Source of the DNA: an uncultured Bacteroidales bacterium
GTDB taxonomy: Bacteria > Bacteroidota > Bacteroidia > Bacteroidales > Bacteroidaceae
Direction of reading: 5' to 3'
Assembly: GCA_902779535.1 (NCBI GenBank)
Contig: CACZBX010000001.1
Coordinates: 62,001-126,000 of the forward strand
Length of the DNA: 64,000 nucleotides
The notes below the pieces were generated by a model that made no database searches, was not told the DNA's origin, and saw only the letters and a program-made list of their open reading frames with translations. The translations under genes and the position numbers were made by a program. Shown here in pieces: positions 44,223 through 52,410 of the stretch; the first letter of the stretch is position 1, and the number at the start of each line of letters is the position of its first letter.

Positions 44223-44310
44223 GCTCGAATGGTGGAATCGGTAGACACGAGGGACTTAAAATCCCTTGGCCATTGCGGCTGTGCGGGTTCAAGTCCCGCT
44301 TCGAGTACCA
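44223..44310 (+). tRNA. tRNA-Leu (anticodon TAA)
   Basis: Class II tRNA with long variable arm. Acceptor GCTCGAA/TTCGAGT, anticodon stem GGGA/TCCC with loop CTTAAAA (anticodon TAA), variable arm about TTGGCCATTGCGGCTGT, T arm GCGGG-TTCAAGT-CCCGC, discriminator A. Unlike the neighbouring tRNA-Gly, its CCA end is encoded (44308-44310). 13 bases after the tRNA-Gly; one transcript. Confidence 0.94.
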
Positions 44311-44314
44311 TAAT

Positions 44315-44362
44315 AAGTGCTAACTTATTGATTCATCAATAGTTAGCACTTGTATTTTTTTT
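44315..44362 (+). terminator. Terminator of the tRNA operon
   Basis: AAGTGCTAACT (44315-44325) pairs with AGTTAGCACTT (44341-44351), with a further ATTGAT/ATCAAT pair inside; a T8 tract follows at 44355-44362. Confidence 0.9.
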
Positions 44363-44449
44363 CTTGTTATTTATGAATAATTCCAGAATTTAACACAAAA
44401 ATAGTCTGACACGGAAAACAAACATAACAGAGAGTAGCAACTTAACTGA

Positions 44450-45754
44450 TTATTTTAAATAATTCTTGATAAACTCATCTTTTTTCGAAACGACATTTTC
44501 TTGCCACTCTTTTTGATAGATGGGTTGTTCCATGTGATGAGCTCGATAAGGAACATCTAAGAGAATCTTTTTTCCTTTTGTTCCGTTCAGAGCGGCATGG
44601 ATGGCAGACGAAACGCAAGTAAAATCGACCAAACCAATCTCAATGACAAAGGTAGCTTTACTTCCTTTAATAATATTAGCAGCATCAAAATAGGGCATGG
44701 AGGCCTTAATGACTTCTGGGTTTTTATTAAAAGAGTAAGGATATGGCCAACAGTCTTTTCGTCCAACAATGTGTCCGCCCCAATCGCACATTGCCGGAAC
44801 TGTTGCGACCACAGCTTTTACACGAGAATCTAAACCTGCTGCTACAAGAGATTGGCCGCCACCTTGGCTCTCTCCAATGACAAGGATTCGCTTTTTATCC
44901 CACTCTGGAAATGAAGTCAAATAATCAATAGTTCGTAGCAGCCGTAAATACATACCTCTAAAGTAAACTGTATTCTTATCTTCAGCTCCTATTTGTGGGT
45001 AGTTTTTCAATTCGCCATTGGCTAATTCCTTATAGTATTTGTCAGGTTGGCCATTCAACATTCCATGAGCATTGAGATCAAAGCAGATACTTCCCATCTT
45101 TGCATATTGGATGGCACGATCAACGGTAGACTTACACCAATCACCGTCAACACCTGCTGCATGGAAAAAGATGACAATTGGTAGCGAATGCTTTTTTGCT
45201 TTGTCTGGAATTGCAAGATACCCCCTTGCTGGCTTACCACCCAAACAGTTCAATTCAATATTCTTGGTAATATAATTTTCATCGGGTGATTGAACAGGTG
45301 TTTCTGTCACTATCATCGGAAGTTTTTTTAATGCTTTCTTCTGATTTTTCCAAAAAGCTTTGAAATCTTTGGGTTGTTCTGTAACTGGTTTAAACTTGTC
45401 GGCATCAACGATTGCGCCCAAACTTGCTTTTGTCTGATCTACGTAAACTTCAACCACTATGGTGTTTGGTTCGTTTATCACCTCATCAAAGACTGTAATA
45501 GTATCTCCTGTATTCTTATATAGGTGAGTGTGGTAATTCATGTCAAATCCCTTCATTACCTTTACAGTAATAGATTCGGTTTTTGTGCCTTCTAAGAAAG
45601 TCTTCATCACGACCCTGTCACCACTTCGATAAAGTCCAGAGGAATGAGATTGGCTCATATGGATAATAGGGGAACCGACTGTCGTTGCAAAGCAAAGGTT
45701 AATTGAAATAAACAGAACCCAAGCAAACAATGTGATTTTTCTACGCATATTCAT
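44450..45754 (-). CDS. Acetyl xylan esterase-like alpha/beta hydrolase (AXE1 family)
   Basis: Exported 434-residue serine esterase. Signal peptide at about 1-24; an N-terminal beta-sandwich (about 30-115) of the kind placed before AXE1/CE7-like hydrolases in Bacteroidetes; alpha/beta hydrolase core from 125 on. Catalytic triad: Ser296 in GESQGGG, Asp377 in IGLVDFTC, and His406 or His407 in YRAHHMEQ. The oxyanion region is FFHAAGVDGD. It would remove acetyl groups from plant or host polysaccharides. It lies 56 bases downstream of the DUF1080 gene in the same direction, possibly cotranscribed, with a strong hairpin between. Confidence 0.82.
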   Translation of the reverse strand: MNMRRKITLFAWVLFISINLCFATTVGSPIIHMSQSHSSGLYRSGDRVVMKTFLEGTKTESITVKVMKGFDMNYHTHLYKNTGDTITVFDEVINEPNTIVVEVYVDQTKASLGAIVDADKFKPVTEQPKDFKAFWKNQKKALKKLPMIVTETPVQSPDENYITKNIELNCLGGKPARGYLAIPDKAKKHSLPIVIFFHAAGVDGDWCKSTVDRAIQYAKMGSICFDLNAHGMLNGQPDKYYKELANGELKNYPQIGAEDKNTVYFRGMYLRLLRTIDYLTSFPEWDKKRILVIGESQGGGQSLVAAGLDSRVKAVVATVPAMCDWGGHIVGRKDCWPYPYSFNKNPEVIKASMPYFDAANIIKGSKATFVIEIGLVDFTCVSSAIHAALNGTKGKKILLDVPYRAHHMEQPIYQKEWQENVVSKKDEFIKNYLK

Positions 45755-45778
45755 TAGAAATACTGTTGGATTATAACA

Positions 45779-45804
45779 CGAATGCGGGGGCTACCCCGCA
45801 TTCG
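45779..45804. terminator. 11-bp GC-rich hairpin between the DUF1080 and esterase genes
   Basis: CGAATGCGGGG (45779-45789) and CCCCGCATTCG (45794-45804) with loop GCTA. No T-tract follows on the minus strand, so it may reduce rather than stop transcription into the esterase gene. Confidence 0.6.
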
Positions 45805-45810
45805 CTATGT

Positions 45811-47079
45811 TTATAATGTTTTAATATGAATGTTTCTCCATAAAACCTTGATGCCTCCACCATCATGGATTTGCAAACAAATACGACCATGACCTTTACC
45901 AATCTTCTCATCAGTAAAGTTGATCATTTGTTCACCATTCAACCATGTTTGAATATTGTCACCAACTAAACGAATCTTCATTGTATTCCATTCACCATAC
46001 TTTAAGATACTCTCTTTTTCATCTGGGATCTGAATCAGCCATCCACGGCCATAAGATTCATAAACGCCACCAGTATCATGTCCAGGAGGCGCTACCTCTA
46101 CTTGCCAACCATTTACTTTGGCTTTTCCTTCGACAATAGAGCGGATGAATACACCAGAATTACCTTCAGCTTCTTGTTTGAACTCTAAAGTCAATTCATA
46201 GTCATCATAATATTTATCAGTACCGAAATAGCCATATTCTTTTTCTGGACCACTCTCACAAACCAACAAACCATCTTTTACATACCATAACTCGCTTCCG
46301 TAGTTGATCCAACCAGACAAATCTTTTCCGTTGAATAAATCAGCTTCATAAGTCTTGCGTGGAAGTTCCTTAATTTTGATGTTTCTGAACCATGCAGGAT
46401 AACCATGATCTTGTAAACAGATCAAACCTTTTGTTGCCATACCATACTCACGAGCATCTGCCCATTTGCCGGCAGCTTTACGTTTGAACCAATCCTCTGT
46501 CCAAGCATCAAACTCCACCAACTTCTTGCCGTTTAAGAAATAAACAACATGACCGTTATCAAAGATAATCTTTGAAGTGTTCCATTGGCCAGCAGGCTTT
46601 AAGTCGCGTGTGTTGAAATCAGGAACATACATAGCGTAGTCTGCACCACAACGTTGCCAATCTTCCAATGGCTCTGGGAAGTTTTCATCATCAATCAACT
46701 GATATTCAGGTCCGGTAACATAAGGAACTTTGAATTGCGGACGTTCTACGACGTGGTACATCATACCGCTGTTGCCACCCTTAGAGATTTTCCAATCCCA
46801 AACAAGTTCGAAATTCTCATATTCTTTATTCGTGACGATATAGCCATTGGCATCGCTTCCACCGCCATCTGCCTTAATTGTACCGTCAACGACCTCCCAT
46901 GGTCCAGTTAACGCGTCACCATTATAATCACGCCAGCCATTAAGGCTTGTTCCGTCAAATAACAATTCCCAACCGTCTGCCATTTCTTGGGCTGTTAAGG
47001 TATTTTGTTTACCTTCACAAGAGGAAAATAAGAAAGGAATTGCCAGTGCAAAAGATAGATTTCTTAATAAATTCTTCAT
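45811..47079 (-). CDS. Tandem DUF1080 (3-keto-disaccharide hydrolase) lipoprotein
   Basis: A 422-residue lipoprotein (acylated Cys20 in FLFSSC) with two concanavalin-like DUF1080 jelly-roll domains, about 37-235 (WELLFDGTSLNGWRDY...) and 243-422 (ADLFNGKDLSGWINYG...), each with the GNSGMMYH / GNSGVFIR strand and the late WNTSKIIFDNGHVVYFLNGK / WNTMKIRLVGDNIQTWLNGE strand. Pfam has renamed DUF1080 as 3-keto-disaccharide hydrolase, after enzymes that split 3-oxidised disaccharides. So this protein may release a 3-keto sugar or bind glycans outside the cell. It is upstream of an acetyl-esterase-like gene. Confidence 0.88.
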   Translation of the reverse strand: MKNLLRNLSFALAIPFLFSSCEGKQNTLTAQEMADGWELLFDGTSLNGWRDYNGDALTGPWEVVDGTIKADGGGSDANGYIVTNKEYENFELVWDWKISKGGNSGMMYHVVERPQFKVPYVTGPEYQLIDDENFPEPLEDWQRCGADYAMYVPDFNTRDLKPAGQWNTSKIIFDNGHVVYFLNGKKLVEFDAWTEDWFKRKAAGKWADAREYGMATKGLICLQDHGYPAWFRNIKIKELPRKTYEADLFNGKDLSGWINYGSELWYVKDGLLVCESGPEKEYGYFGTDKYYDDYELTLEFKQEAEGNSGVFIRSIVEGKAKVNGWQVEVAPPGHDTGGVYESYGRGWLIQIPDEKESILKYGEWNTMKIRLVGDNIQTWLNGEQMINFTDEKIGKGHGRICLQIHDGGGIKVLWRNIHIKTL

Positions 47080-47119
47080 ATTATTTTATTTAGTGATATA
47101 ATCATACTTTTCTAATTCA

Positions 47120-47127
47120 CAAAATTA
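47120..47127 (-). promoter_or_regulatory. -7 element of the DUF1080 lipoprotein gene
   Basis: Minus-strand TAATTTTG matches TAnnTTTG 41 bases before the start at 47079. Confidence 0.5.
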
Positions 47128-47288
47128 AATAAAAAACTGATTAAAGAAAGATAAAAGGCAAATTATTCCGCAAGAATGGTGTAATGGTGGAATTGTTTGA
47201 CATTGCGAATATCCGCAAAAATATCCTAAAAAAGGGTAGTCTTTTTGACGGCTTATGGTTTTATTTATACCTTTATCCCAAAATCGAA

Positions 47289-47789
47289 ATGAAAAAGTCT
47301 ATGTCAAAGAAGAAAAAATATTCATTGTGGATTATCGGATTATTATTGGCAGCACTTTTTATTTCATCTTATCCGATATGGAGCAGAGGAAGAGAAGTGT
47401 CTCTTTTAACCTCTGCCGCAACAGCATCGCACTCTGTGAATAGTGTGTTTACAAAGAAGGTGAATAGAGGAAACCATATGGGTGCTCTTGTTTGCAAGAA
47501 GTGTCATCCTTATCTTTATAAAGCCACATGTTGGGCGTATATTTACTTCCGTGATGTGTTGGGCATTGATTTGGCAAGTGGTAAAAGTGAGATTGATTTA
47601 GCGAAGGAGGAGCAGATCACTGAAAAGAAAATCGAACTTCAGGAACTAAAGAACATAGACAAAGAACTGAGCAAGAAGCGGAAAGAGATTAAGAGGGAAA
47701 TCAGACAGATCAAGAAGGACGCTAAAGAAGATAAAAGAGAACAGAAAGAGAAAGAAAAAGAGGCTGAACGTAAAAAAACTCCTTTTTAA
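47289..47789 (+). CDS. Small membrane protein with a CXXCH motif and charged coiled coil
   Basis: Not a family I recognise. I use the ATG at 47289, since the 35 codons before it lack a sensible N-terminus; an ATG at 47301 is also possible. The 166 residues are: basic start (MKKSMSKKKK), one membrane helix (about 11-28), a short outer segment with CKKCH (Cys69, Cys72, His73) and a further Cys81, then a very charged Lys/Glu helix from about 105 to the end (KELSKKRKEIKREIRQIKK...). CXXCH outside the membrane is the covalent-heme motif, and a cytochrome c maturase is encoded at 12841-15072; alternatively the Cys residues bind zinc. Real gene status is likely but not certain. Confidence 0.6.
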   Translation: MKKSMSKKKKYSLWIIGLLLAALFISSYPIWSRGREVSLLTSAATASHSVNSVFTKKVNRGNHMGALVCKKCHPYLYKATCWAYIYFRDVLGIDLASGKSEIDLAKEEQITEKKIELQELKNIDKELSKKRKEIKREIRQIKKDAKEDKREQKEKEKEAERKKTPF

Positions 47790-47847
47790 TCATTGTATTA
47801 ATAGTAAGGTGTTTTATTCAAGTGCTTAACTTGTGAAAACGCCCCCT

Positions 47848-48867
47848 TTATCTTTCTCCAAGAATCATAAGTTTTGTTACTTTATTACGCTTTAGTAGTA
47901 ATACAAGTTGGTAGCAAAGTGTTAACTCAAAAACCATAATGATTGGAGCTATAACTAAACTGGCTGTAGTGTTTACATACAAGCCTATTCCATGCCATGT
48001 ACATTCTAATAGGAATGTCTGAAGCCAGTAAATCCCCAAAGTACATTTGCCAATATTGTTGAGAATGGGAGTTATCTTCCAGTTTGCTATTTTCTCATAG
48101 ACAATGGGTGATAACAAGAAGAAGAACATACTACCAGCCATTCCAATAATCATTCTATATATCGTTACTCCAAAGTTGTGCCATTCAAAGGTCATATTTA
48201 CCCAATCAACAATGTGAATAGGAACCATATATACAGTTAACCTACCAGACCATTTGATAAGCAGTAAAGCAAATAGAAGGGTTGAACAGATTAATAGTTC
48301 TTTTCGATTTTTGTCGATGGCTGATTGGTTTATTTTACAAAGATATCCTAACCAGAACATCGGTAGCATATAATCAATATTATCGGTATTGAATATGGGG
48401 AATAGAAGAACGAAAAATGATGAGATAAAAGCAGCAATCCATGTATTATGGAACAACTTCAGAGAAATATATCCGATAAGGTAACAGAAAAAGACACTCT
48501 TTAAAAACCATACAGCATTAAAGAAACCAAACCAGCTGAAGTCCATCAGTTCTGGACAAGGATTGTAATTTGTTAACCAAACAAAGAAAAACATCAGAGC
48601 AAAGGCTGTAAGAGACGGAATCCAAAGTTGAACAAACTTCTTTCGAACCAGTTCACTAAAAGATCGTTTTAAAGATGAAGAGAAAAAATATCCGCATAAG
48701 AACATGAACAAAGGCATATGATAGGAATAGATGAAGCTCCATATAGGGTTGTCCCAAAAATCATTTCCTGTGATTTGTTCTACAGAATGGCCTAATAGTA
48801 CACTGGCAATAGCAAAACATTTAAGAAAATCTAGGTAAGGGATGCGGACTTTTGTTTGTGATGTCAT
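47848..48867 (-). CDS. Acyltransferase 3 family membrane protein
   Basis: A 339-residue inner-membrane protein with about ten hydrophobic segments, of the acyltransferase 3 family that O-acylates polysaccharides, peptidoglycan or lipids. The N-terminal signature IPYLDFLKCFAIASVLLGHS holds the family His, and IWSFIYSYHMPLFMFLCGYFFS follows, the two conserved loops of the catalytic core. There is no SGNH domain. The acceptor is unknown; no polysaccharide synthesis genes are nearby. Its own promoter is at 48884-48891, in the region divergent from the M61 peptidase gene. Confidence 0.9.
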   Translation of the reverse strand: MTSQTKVRIPYLDFLKCFAIASVLLGHSVEQITGNDFWDNPIWSFIYSYHMPLFMFLCGYFFSSSLKRSFSELVRKKFVQLWIPSLTAFALMFFFVWLTNYNPCPELMDFSWFGFFNAVWFLKSVFFCYLIGYISLKLFHNTWIAAFISSFFVLLFPIFNTDNIDYMLPMFWLGYLCKINQSAIDKNRKELLICSTLLFALLLIKWSGRLTVYMVPIHIVDWVNMTFEWHNFGVTIYRMIIGMAGSMFFFLLSPIVYEKIANWKITPILNNIGKCTLGIYWLQTFLLECTWHGIGLYVNTTASLVIAPIIMVFELTLCYQLVLLLKRNKVTKLMILGER

Positions 48868-48883
48868 AAGATGATTGTTTTGT

Positions 48884-48891
48884 CAAAGTTA
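48884..48891 (-). promoter_or_regulatory. -7 element of the acyltransferase gene
   Basis: Minus-strand TAACTTTG matches TAnnTTTG 17 bases before the start at 48867. It lies inside the 32-codon upstream extension of the divergent M61 frame, which argues that extension is not translated. Confidence 0.55.
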
Positions 48892-48966
48892 CATATTCTT
48901 TTTAAGTTTGAGCATAATTCTCTCTTTTTTCTTATCTTCGTCCTGTGTTTCTTATTTGATTGTAAA

Positions 48967-50487
48967 ATGAAAAGAATCATAGCATTACTGTTAATTGTTA
49001 CATCTCTTGCATCGTGTTCTTCGCGGAAAGAATTCTCCATGAGTTATGAGGTGAGTGTGGATACTGTTGGTCATTATTTAGATGTCAGTTTGCTCTATGA
49101 GGCAAGCGAAACGCTGAGGGAACCTATTTTATTAAAAATGCCCGTATGGGCTCCAGGTTATTATCTGATTATCGATTATCCGAAAAACCTTACGGATTTC
49201 CAAGCAATGAATGTTGATGGTACATTTTTGTTATGGGAAAAAGTAGAAAAGAATGGTTGGAAAATTTATCCATCTTCTTCATCGTTTGTAGTTAAGTACA
49301 GAGTTTTCGCTGACGCAAGAAGCGTGGCTGAATGTAGGGTGAATGAAAAGATTGCATTTGTTCCAACGAATGGTGTATTGATGTACGAGGAAGGGCAAAA
49401 GGAGCATGGTGTAGATGTTACTTTTATTCTTCCTAATGATTGGAAACATATCTCTACAGGAATGAAAGAGGTAAGAATTGCAGGAAAAGCAGCAACCTAT
49501 CATGCTAATGATTTTGATGAATTATATGATTCACCGGTACTAATGGGTAATCAATATGTCGAGAAATTTGAATTTCAAGGGAAGCAATACGAGTTGGCTT
49601 TGGAGTGCCCCGAAGGATTAGAAGAGAGCACGTTTAGAGAGGATATTCGGAAGATTATGGGTGCAGCAACTGATATGATGAAGGATATTCCATACGAAAA
49701 GTATTGTTTCATTTTGTTAGGAGCAGGTGGTGGTGGTTTGGAACATCGTAATTCAATGGCATGCTATACTTCTGGTTCGTTTAAGTTTGAGAGTGAGCAT
49801 AGTTACAGGTCTTTTATGAACTTTATAGCACATGAGTACTTTCATCTTTATAATGTCAAAGATATTCGTCCGATAGAATTAGGACCATTTGATTATGATA
49901 GGGAAGTTTTTACTCCGATGCTTTGGGTTGCCGAAGGATTCACTGTTTATTATGAGGGAATCTTGATGCGACGGGCTGGATTGTCTTCACCCGATGATTT
50001 TCTAACATTTATCTCCGATTATATCAAAACTATTGAGACTCAAGAAGGACATAAACGTATGAGCCTACGTCAGAGTAGCTATGATATATGGTTGAACTTC
50101 TTTAATTTTGGGAAGAATGGCAAGGATGTGCGGATTTCGTATTACGACAAAGGGCCGATTCTTGGATTGTTGATGGATATTGAAATTCGGCGGATGACCA
50201 ACAATAAACAAAGTCTAGACGATGTGATGCGTTTGTTGTATAATCGGTATTATAAAGAGCTAAACAGAGGCTATACAGAAGAAGAATTTTGGGATGCCTG
50301 CAAAGAGGTCGCTGGGAGGCCATTGGAATTGATGCGTCGTTATGTGGATACTACCGAAGAGATAGACTATGCTACATGTTTGAAATATGCAGGTCTTAGT
50401 TTGAATCGGGAAAACTGGCAGATCGTTCGTCTGGAAGAAGTTACTCCTCTTCAAGAATCCATCCGGAAATCCATTCTAAATGAGTGA
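48967..50487 (+). CDS. M61 glycyl-aminopeptidase-family lipoprotein without PDZ domain
   Basis: Zinc metallopeptidase of family M61. The start at 48967 gives a lipoprotein signal with Cys17 (SLASC); 32 upstream in-frame codons cover the promoter zone. 506 residues: N-terminal beta-domain (about 20-180), then the gluzincin core with the zinc motif HEYFH (His289, Glu290, His293) and downstream VAEGFTVYYEG, whose Glu is the third ligand. Most M61 proteins are near 600 residues and end in a PDZ domain; here the protein stops soon after the helical domain, and no PDZ signature is seen. It probably trims glycine- or alanine-ended peptides in the periplasm. Confidence 0.88.
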   Translation: MKRIIALLLIVTSLASCSSRKEFSMSYEVSVDTVGHYLDVSLLYEASETLREPILLKMPVWAPGYYLIIDYPKNLTDFQAMNVDGTFLLWEKVEKNGWKIYPSSSSFVVKYRVFADARSVAECRVNEKIAFVPTNGVLMYEEGQKEHGVDVTFILPNDWKHISTGMKEVRIAGKAATYHANDFDELYDSPVLMGNQYVEKFEFQGKQYELALECPEGLEESTFREDIRKIMGAATDMMKDIPYEKYCFILLGAGGGGLEHRNSMACYTSGSFKFESEHSYRSFMNFIAHEYFHLYNVKDIRPIELGPFDYDREVFTPMLWVAEGFTVYYEGILMRRAGLSSPDDFLTFISDYIKTIETQEGHKRMSLRQSSYDIWLNFFNFGKNGKDVRISYYDKGPILGLLMDIEIRRMTNNKQSLDDVMRLLYNRYYKELNRGYTEEEFWDACKEVAGRPLELMRRYVDTTEEIDYATCLKYAGLSLNRENWQIVRLEEVTPLQESIRKSILNE

Positions 50488-50520
50488 AAATATTATTGGT
50501 AACCATTGATAATTGTATGA

Positions 50521-50572
50521 GGAAAAAAGGAACAGTCGCTCCCACCTAATATGAAAAATAAGGAGCGACTGT
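50521..50572. terminator. Terminator between the M61 and DUF2807 genes
   Basis: ACAGTCGCTCC (50532-50542) pairs with GGAGCGACTGT (50562-50572), 11 bp. Read on the minus strand a T6-containing tract follows (50523-50528), so it ends the DUF2807 gene and can also act on the convergent M61 transcript. Confidence 0.82.
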
Positions 50573-50581
50573 AAACTTGTT

Positions 50582-51379
50582 TTATATCTTGTGAACACCC
50601 TTAGTCCCGATTTTTACCGCATCACCTTTATAATGGATGATGCCGGAACCAGTTCGATTGGCATTCAAACTCTCAGTAGGATAACAACGTATGTCGCCAC
50701 TTCCTGTTATTTTTGCTTCTACATCTTTTGCTTTGACTGCCTCTGCATCGACTTCTCCACTACCAGTAACTAGATATTCGGCTTTGTCGACAGAACCTGC
50801 CATTTTTACATCACCACTTCCTGTTACTTTTACTTTTACACTTTTGGAAAGTAGTTGCATTATTTTGATGTCTCCACTTCCTGTAACATAGCAATCAACT
50901 TGCTGAGCCACAGCCTTTTTCGTCAATATTTTACCACTTCCTGTAACACTGAGCGTCAGATTATCAATTTCTGCATCTTCTTTCAGTAGGAATGTAGCAG
51001 AACCTGTTACTTTAGCTTGTTTAATCATTGGAGCCGATACACGAAGTTCCATTATATCGTTGCTGCGCATGATATTGTAATCTTTCTTAATGCGGACTAT
51101 CAGCTTATGGTTTTCAACATATACCTCAATTAAGTCAAGTACGTTTTCACTAGCATAGAGTTCCAATGATTGTGATGTCGATGGTGTGAACACCACGTCA
51201 CAATTTCCGAGAATCGAAACGGCGTTAAACGTTTCGACATTTATTGGTTTTACTTGATACTGTTTATTTGGTGTTACCCTTTTTGTCTTGGCTACAACGT
51301 CAATGCATGAACAGTTCGTTAAAAGTAGAATAGCAAGGGCAAAAAACAAAGAAGCCCTAGAGAAAATAAGTTTTTTCAT
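50582..51379 (-). CDS. DUF2807 head-GIN-domain lipoprotein with TGSG repeats
   Basis: A 265-residue exported lipoprotein (probable acylated Cys23 in LLTNC; a second Cys at 25). After INVETFNAVSILGNCDVVF the chain is a right-handed beta-helix-like array in which VTGSG or close variants recur seven times at roughly 20-residue steps (VTGSATFLL, VTGSGKILT, VTGSGDIKI, VTGSGDVKM, VTGSGEVDA, ITGSGDIRC, RTGSGIIHY). DUF2807 proteins are common in Bacteroidetes as putative auto-transporter adhesin head domains; function unproven. Monocistronic, with a terminator following. Confidence 0.9.
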   Translation of the reverse strand: MKKLIFSRASLFFALAILLLTNCSCIDVVAKTKRVTPNKQYQVKPINVETFNAVSILGNCDVVFTPSTSQSLELYASENVLDLIEVYVENHKLIVRIKKDYNIMRSNDIMELRVSAPMIKQAKVTGSATFLLKEDAEIDNLTLSVTGSGKILTKKAVAQQVDCYVTGSGDIKIMQLLSKSVKVKVTGSGDVKMAGSVDKAEYLVTGSGEVDAEAVKAKDVEAKITGSGDIRCYPTESLNANRTGSGIIHYKGDAVKIGTKGVHKI

Positions 51380-51446
51380 AAGAATAATATTTGTTTACCT
51401 ATATAATAGACACGACATTTAGGCAATTTGTTACAAAGAAAACGGA

Positions 51447-52409
51447 TTATTTCAATTTTTTGAAATAACCTGTAGCAAAATAGCGTTTATAAAGGTAAGT
51501 GCAGAACATGAAAATGATGACAGAAGAAATCCATCCTGCTAAGACATCAATCAGATAGTGTGCTTGGATGTAAACCGTTGCCCCACAAAGCAAGATGTAA
51601 ATAGGCAACAACAGATAGCCTAAACTTTTTTTTGCTCGGTATGCCATAATTAAGACAATGGTAGCTATACCAACATGTGAGCTTGGGAAAGCAGCTGTTG
51701 GACGCTCACCCACTGCTTGAGAAAGTTCAACCAGATTATAGAAGAATCCATGTTCGAAGCCTGGACCGGGTAAGAGAATCGAATTCTGGCTAAAATAATC
51801 GCCGATGGCAGGGAAAATACCTGCTGTTACATTGTCCATACCTATCGCAGGAAAATAAAACTGTGGGCCAGCTACGGGGATAAAGATGTATATCAAATAA
51901 TAGATAAAAAACGAGGCTACCAAGACGAAAGAAACCTTCTCGAACCACTGGAAACGATAAAGGAAATAATATATTGTCACAACAGCTATCATTGGGTAAT
52001 AGCAGAAATATCCGAAGTTAAAAGGTTCGCTGAACCACATTGAAGGAAGCCACTTGCAAAACTCCACCGAAGGCTGGCAGTGAAAGAGGAATTGCTCAGC
52101 CGCTGCAAAGAGATGGTCAAGATTAGGGAACAAGCGGTTGAATTCATATGTGTCGGGATACCAATAGGCAAGAAATGACATCTGTAGGACTACCCGCACG
52201 AAGACGGTTAACTTGCACGGATGTAATCGGTAAAGGCTGTAAGTACATGCCGTCAAGCCTACAATGATCACCCGTTCGATGATCATCCGTGTAGGATGAT
52301 CCATCCTGTTAAAAAGGAAAATAATCATCAACGTCGTGAAGGCATTGTAAATCAGACTAACCTTCTCAACCGCAAGAAGTCCTTTGAAATCCTTTATCGC
52401 CTTGAACAT
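51447..52409 (-). CDS. PAP2-family membrane protein, Aur1-like
   Basis: A 320-residue integral membrane protein with about seven helices and the PAP2 phosphatase signature: RPTAAFPSSHVGIAT (motifs 1-2, with the first His) and AHYLIDVLAGW (motif 3, with the nucleophile His and Asp). The AFPSSHVG form is like the inositol-phosphorylceramide synthase (Aur1) branch, whose members move head groups between lipids rather than only removing phosphate. In sphingolipid-making Bacteroidales this would be a plausible step, but a plain undecaprenyl- or phosphatidate phosphatase is possible. It starts 1 base after the SDR gene stop, so the two are coupled. Confidence 0.82.
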   Translation of the reverse strand: MFKAIKDFKGLLAVEKVSLIYNAFTTLMIIFLFNRMDHPTRMIIERVIIVGLTACTYSLYRLHPCKLTVFVRVVLQMSFLAYWYPDTYEFNRLFPNLDHLFAAAEQFLFHCQPSVEFCKWLPSMWFSEPFNFGYFCYYPMIAVVTIYYFLYRFQWFEKVSFVLVASFFIYYLIYIFIPVAGPQFYFPAIGMDNVTAGIFPAIGDYFSQNSILLPGPGFEHGFFYNLVELSQAVGERPTAAFPSSHVGIATIVLIMAYRAKKSLGYLLLPIYILLCGATVYIQAHYLIDVLAGWISSVIIFMFCTYLYKRYFATGYFKKLK

Positions 52410-52410
52410 A

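Noticed and set aside
48871-48966. N-terminal extension of the M61 gene
   Set aside because: It crosses the divergent promoter and is followed by a lipoprotein signal with its own ATG at 48967.
50591-50960. Regularly spaced CCACTTCCTGTTA-like DNA repeats that could suggest a CRISPR or direct-repeat array
   Set aside because: They are the reverse complement of codons for the VTGSG repeats of the DUF2807 protein; spacing and variation follow the protein, not a CRISPR.
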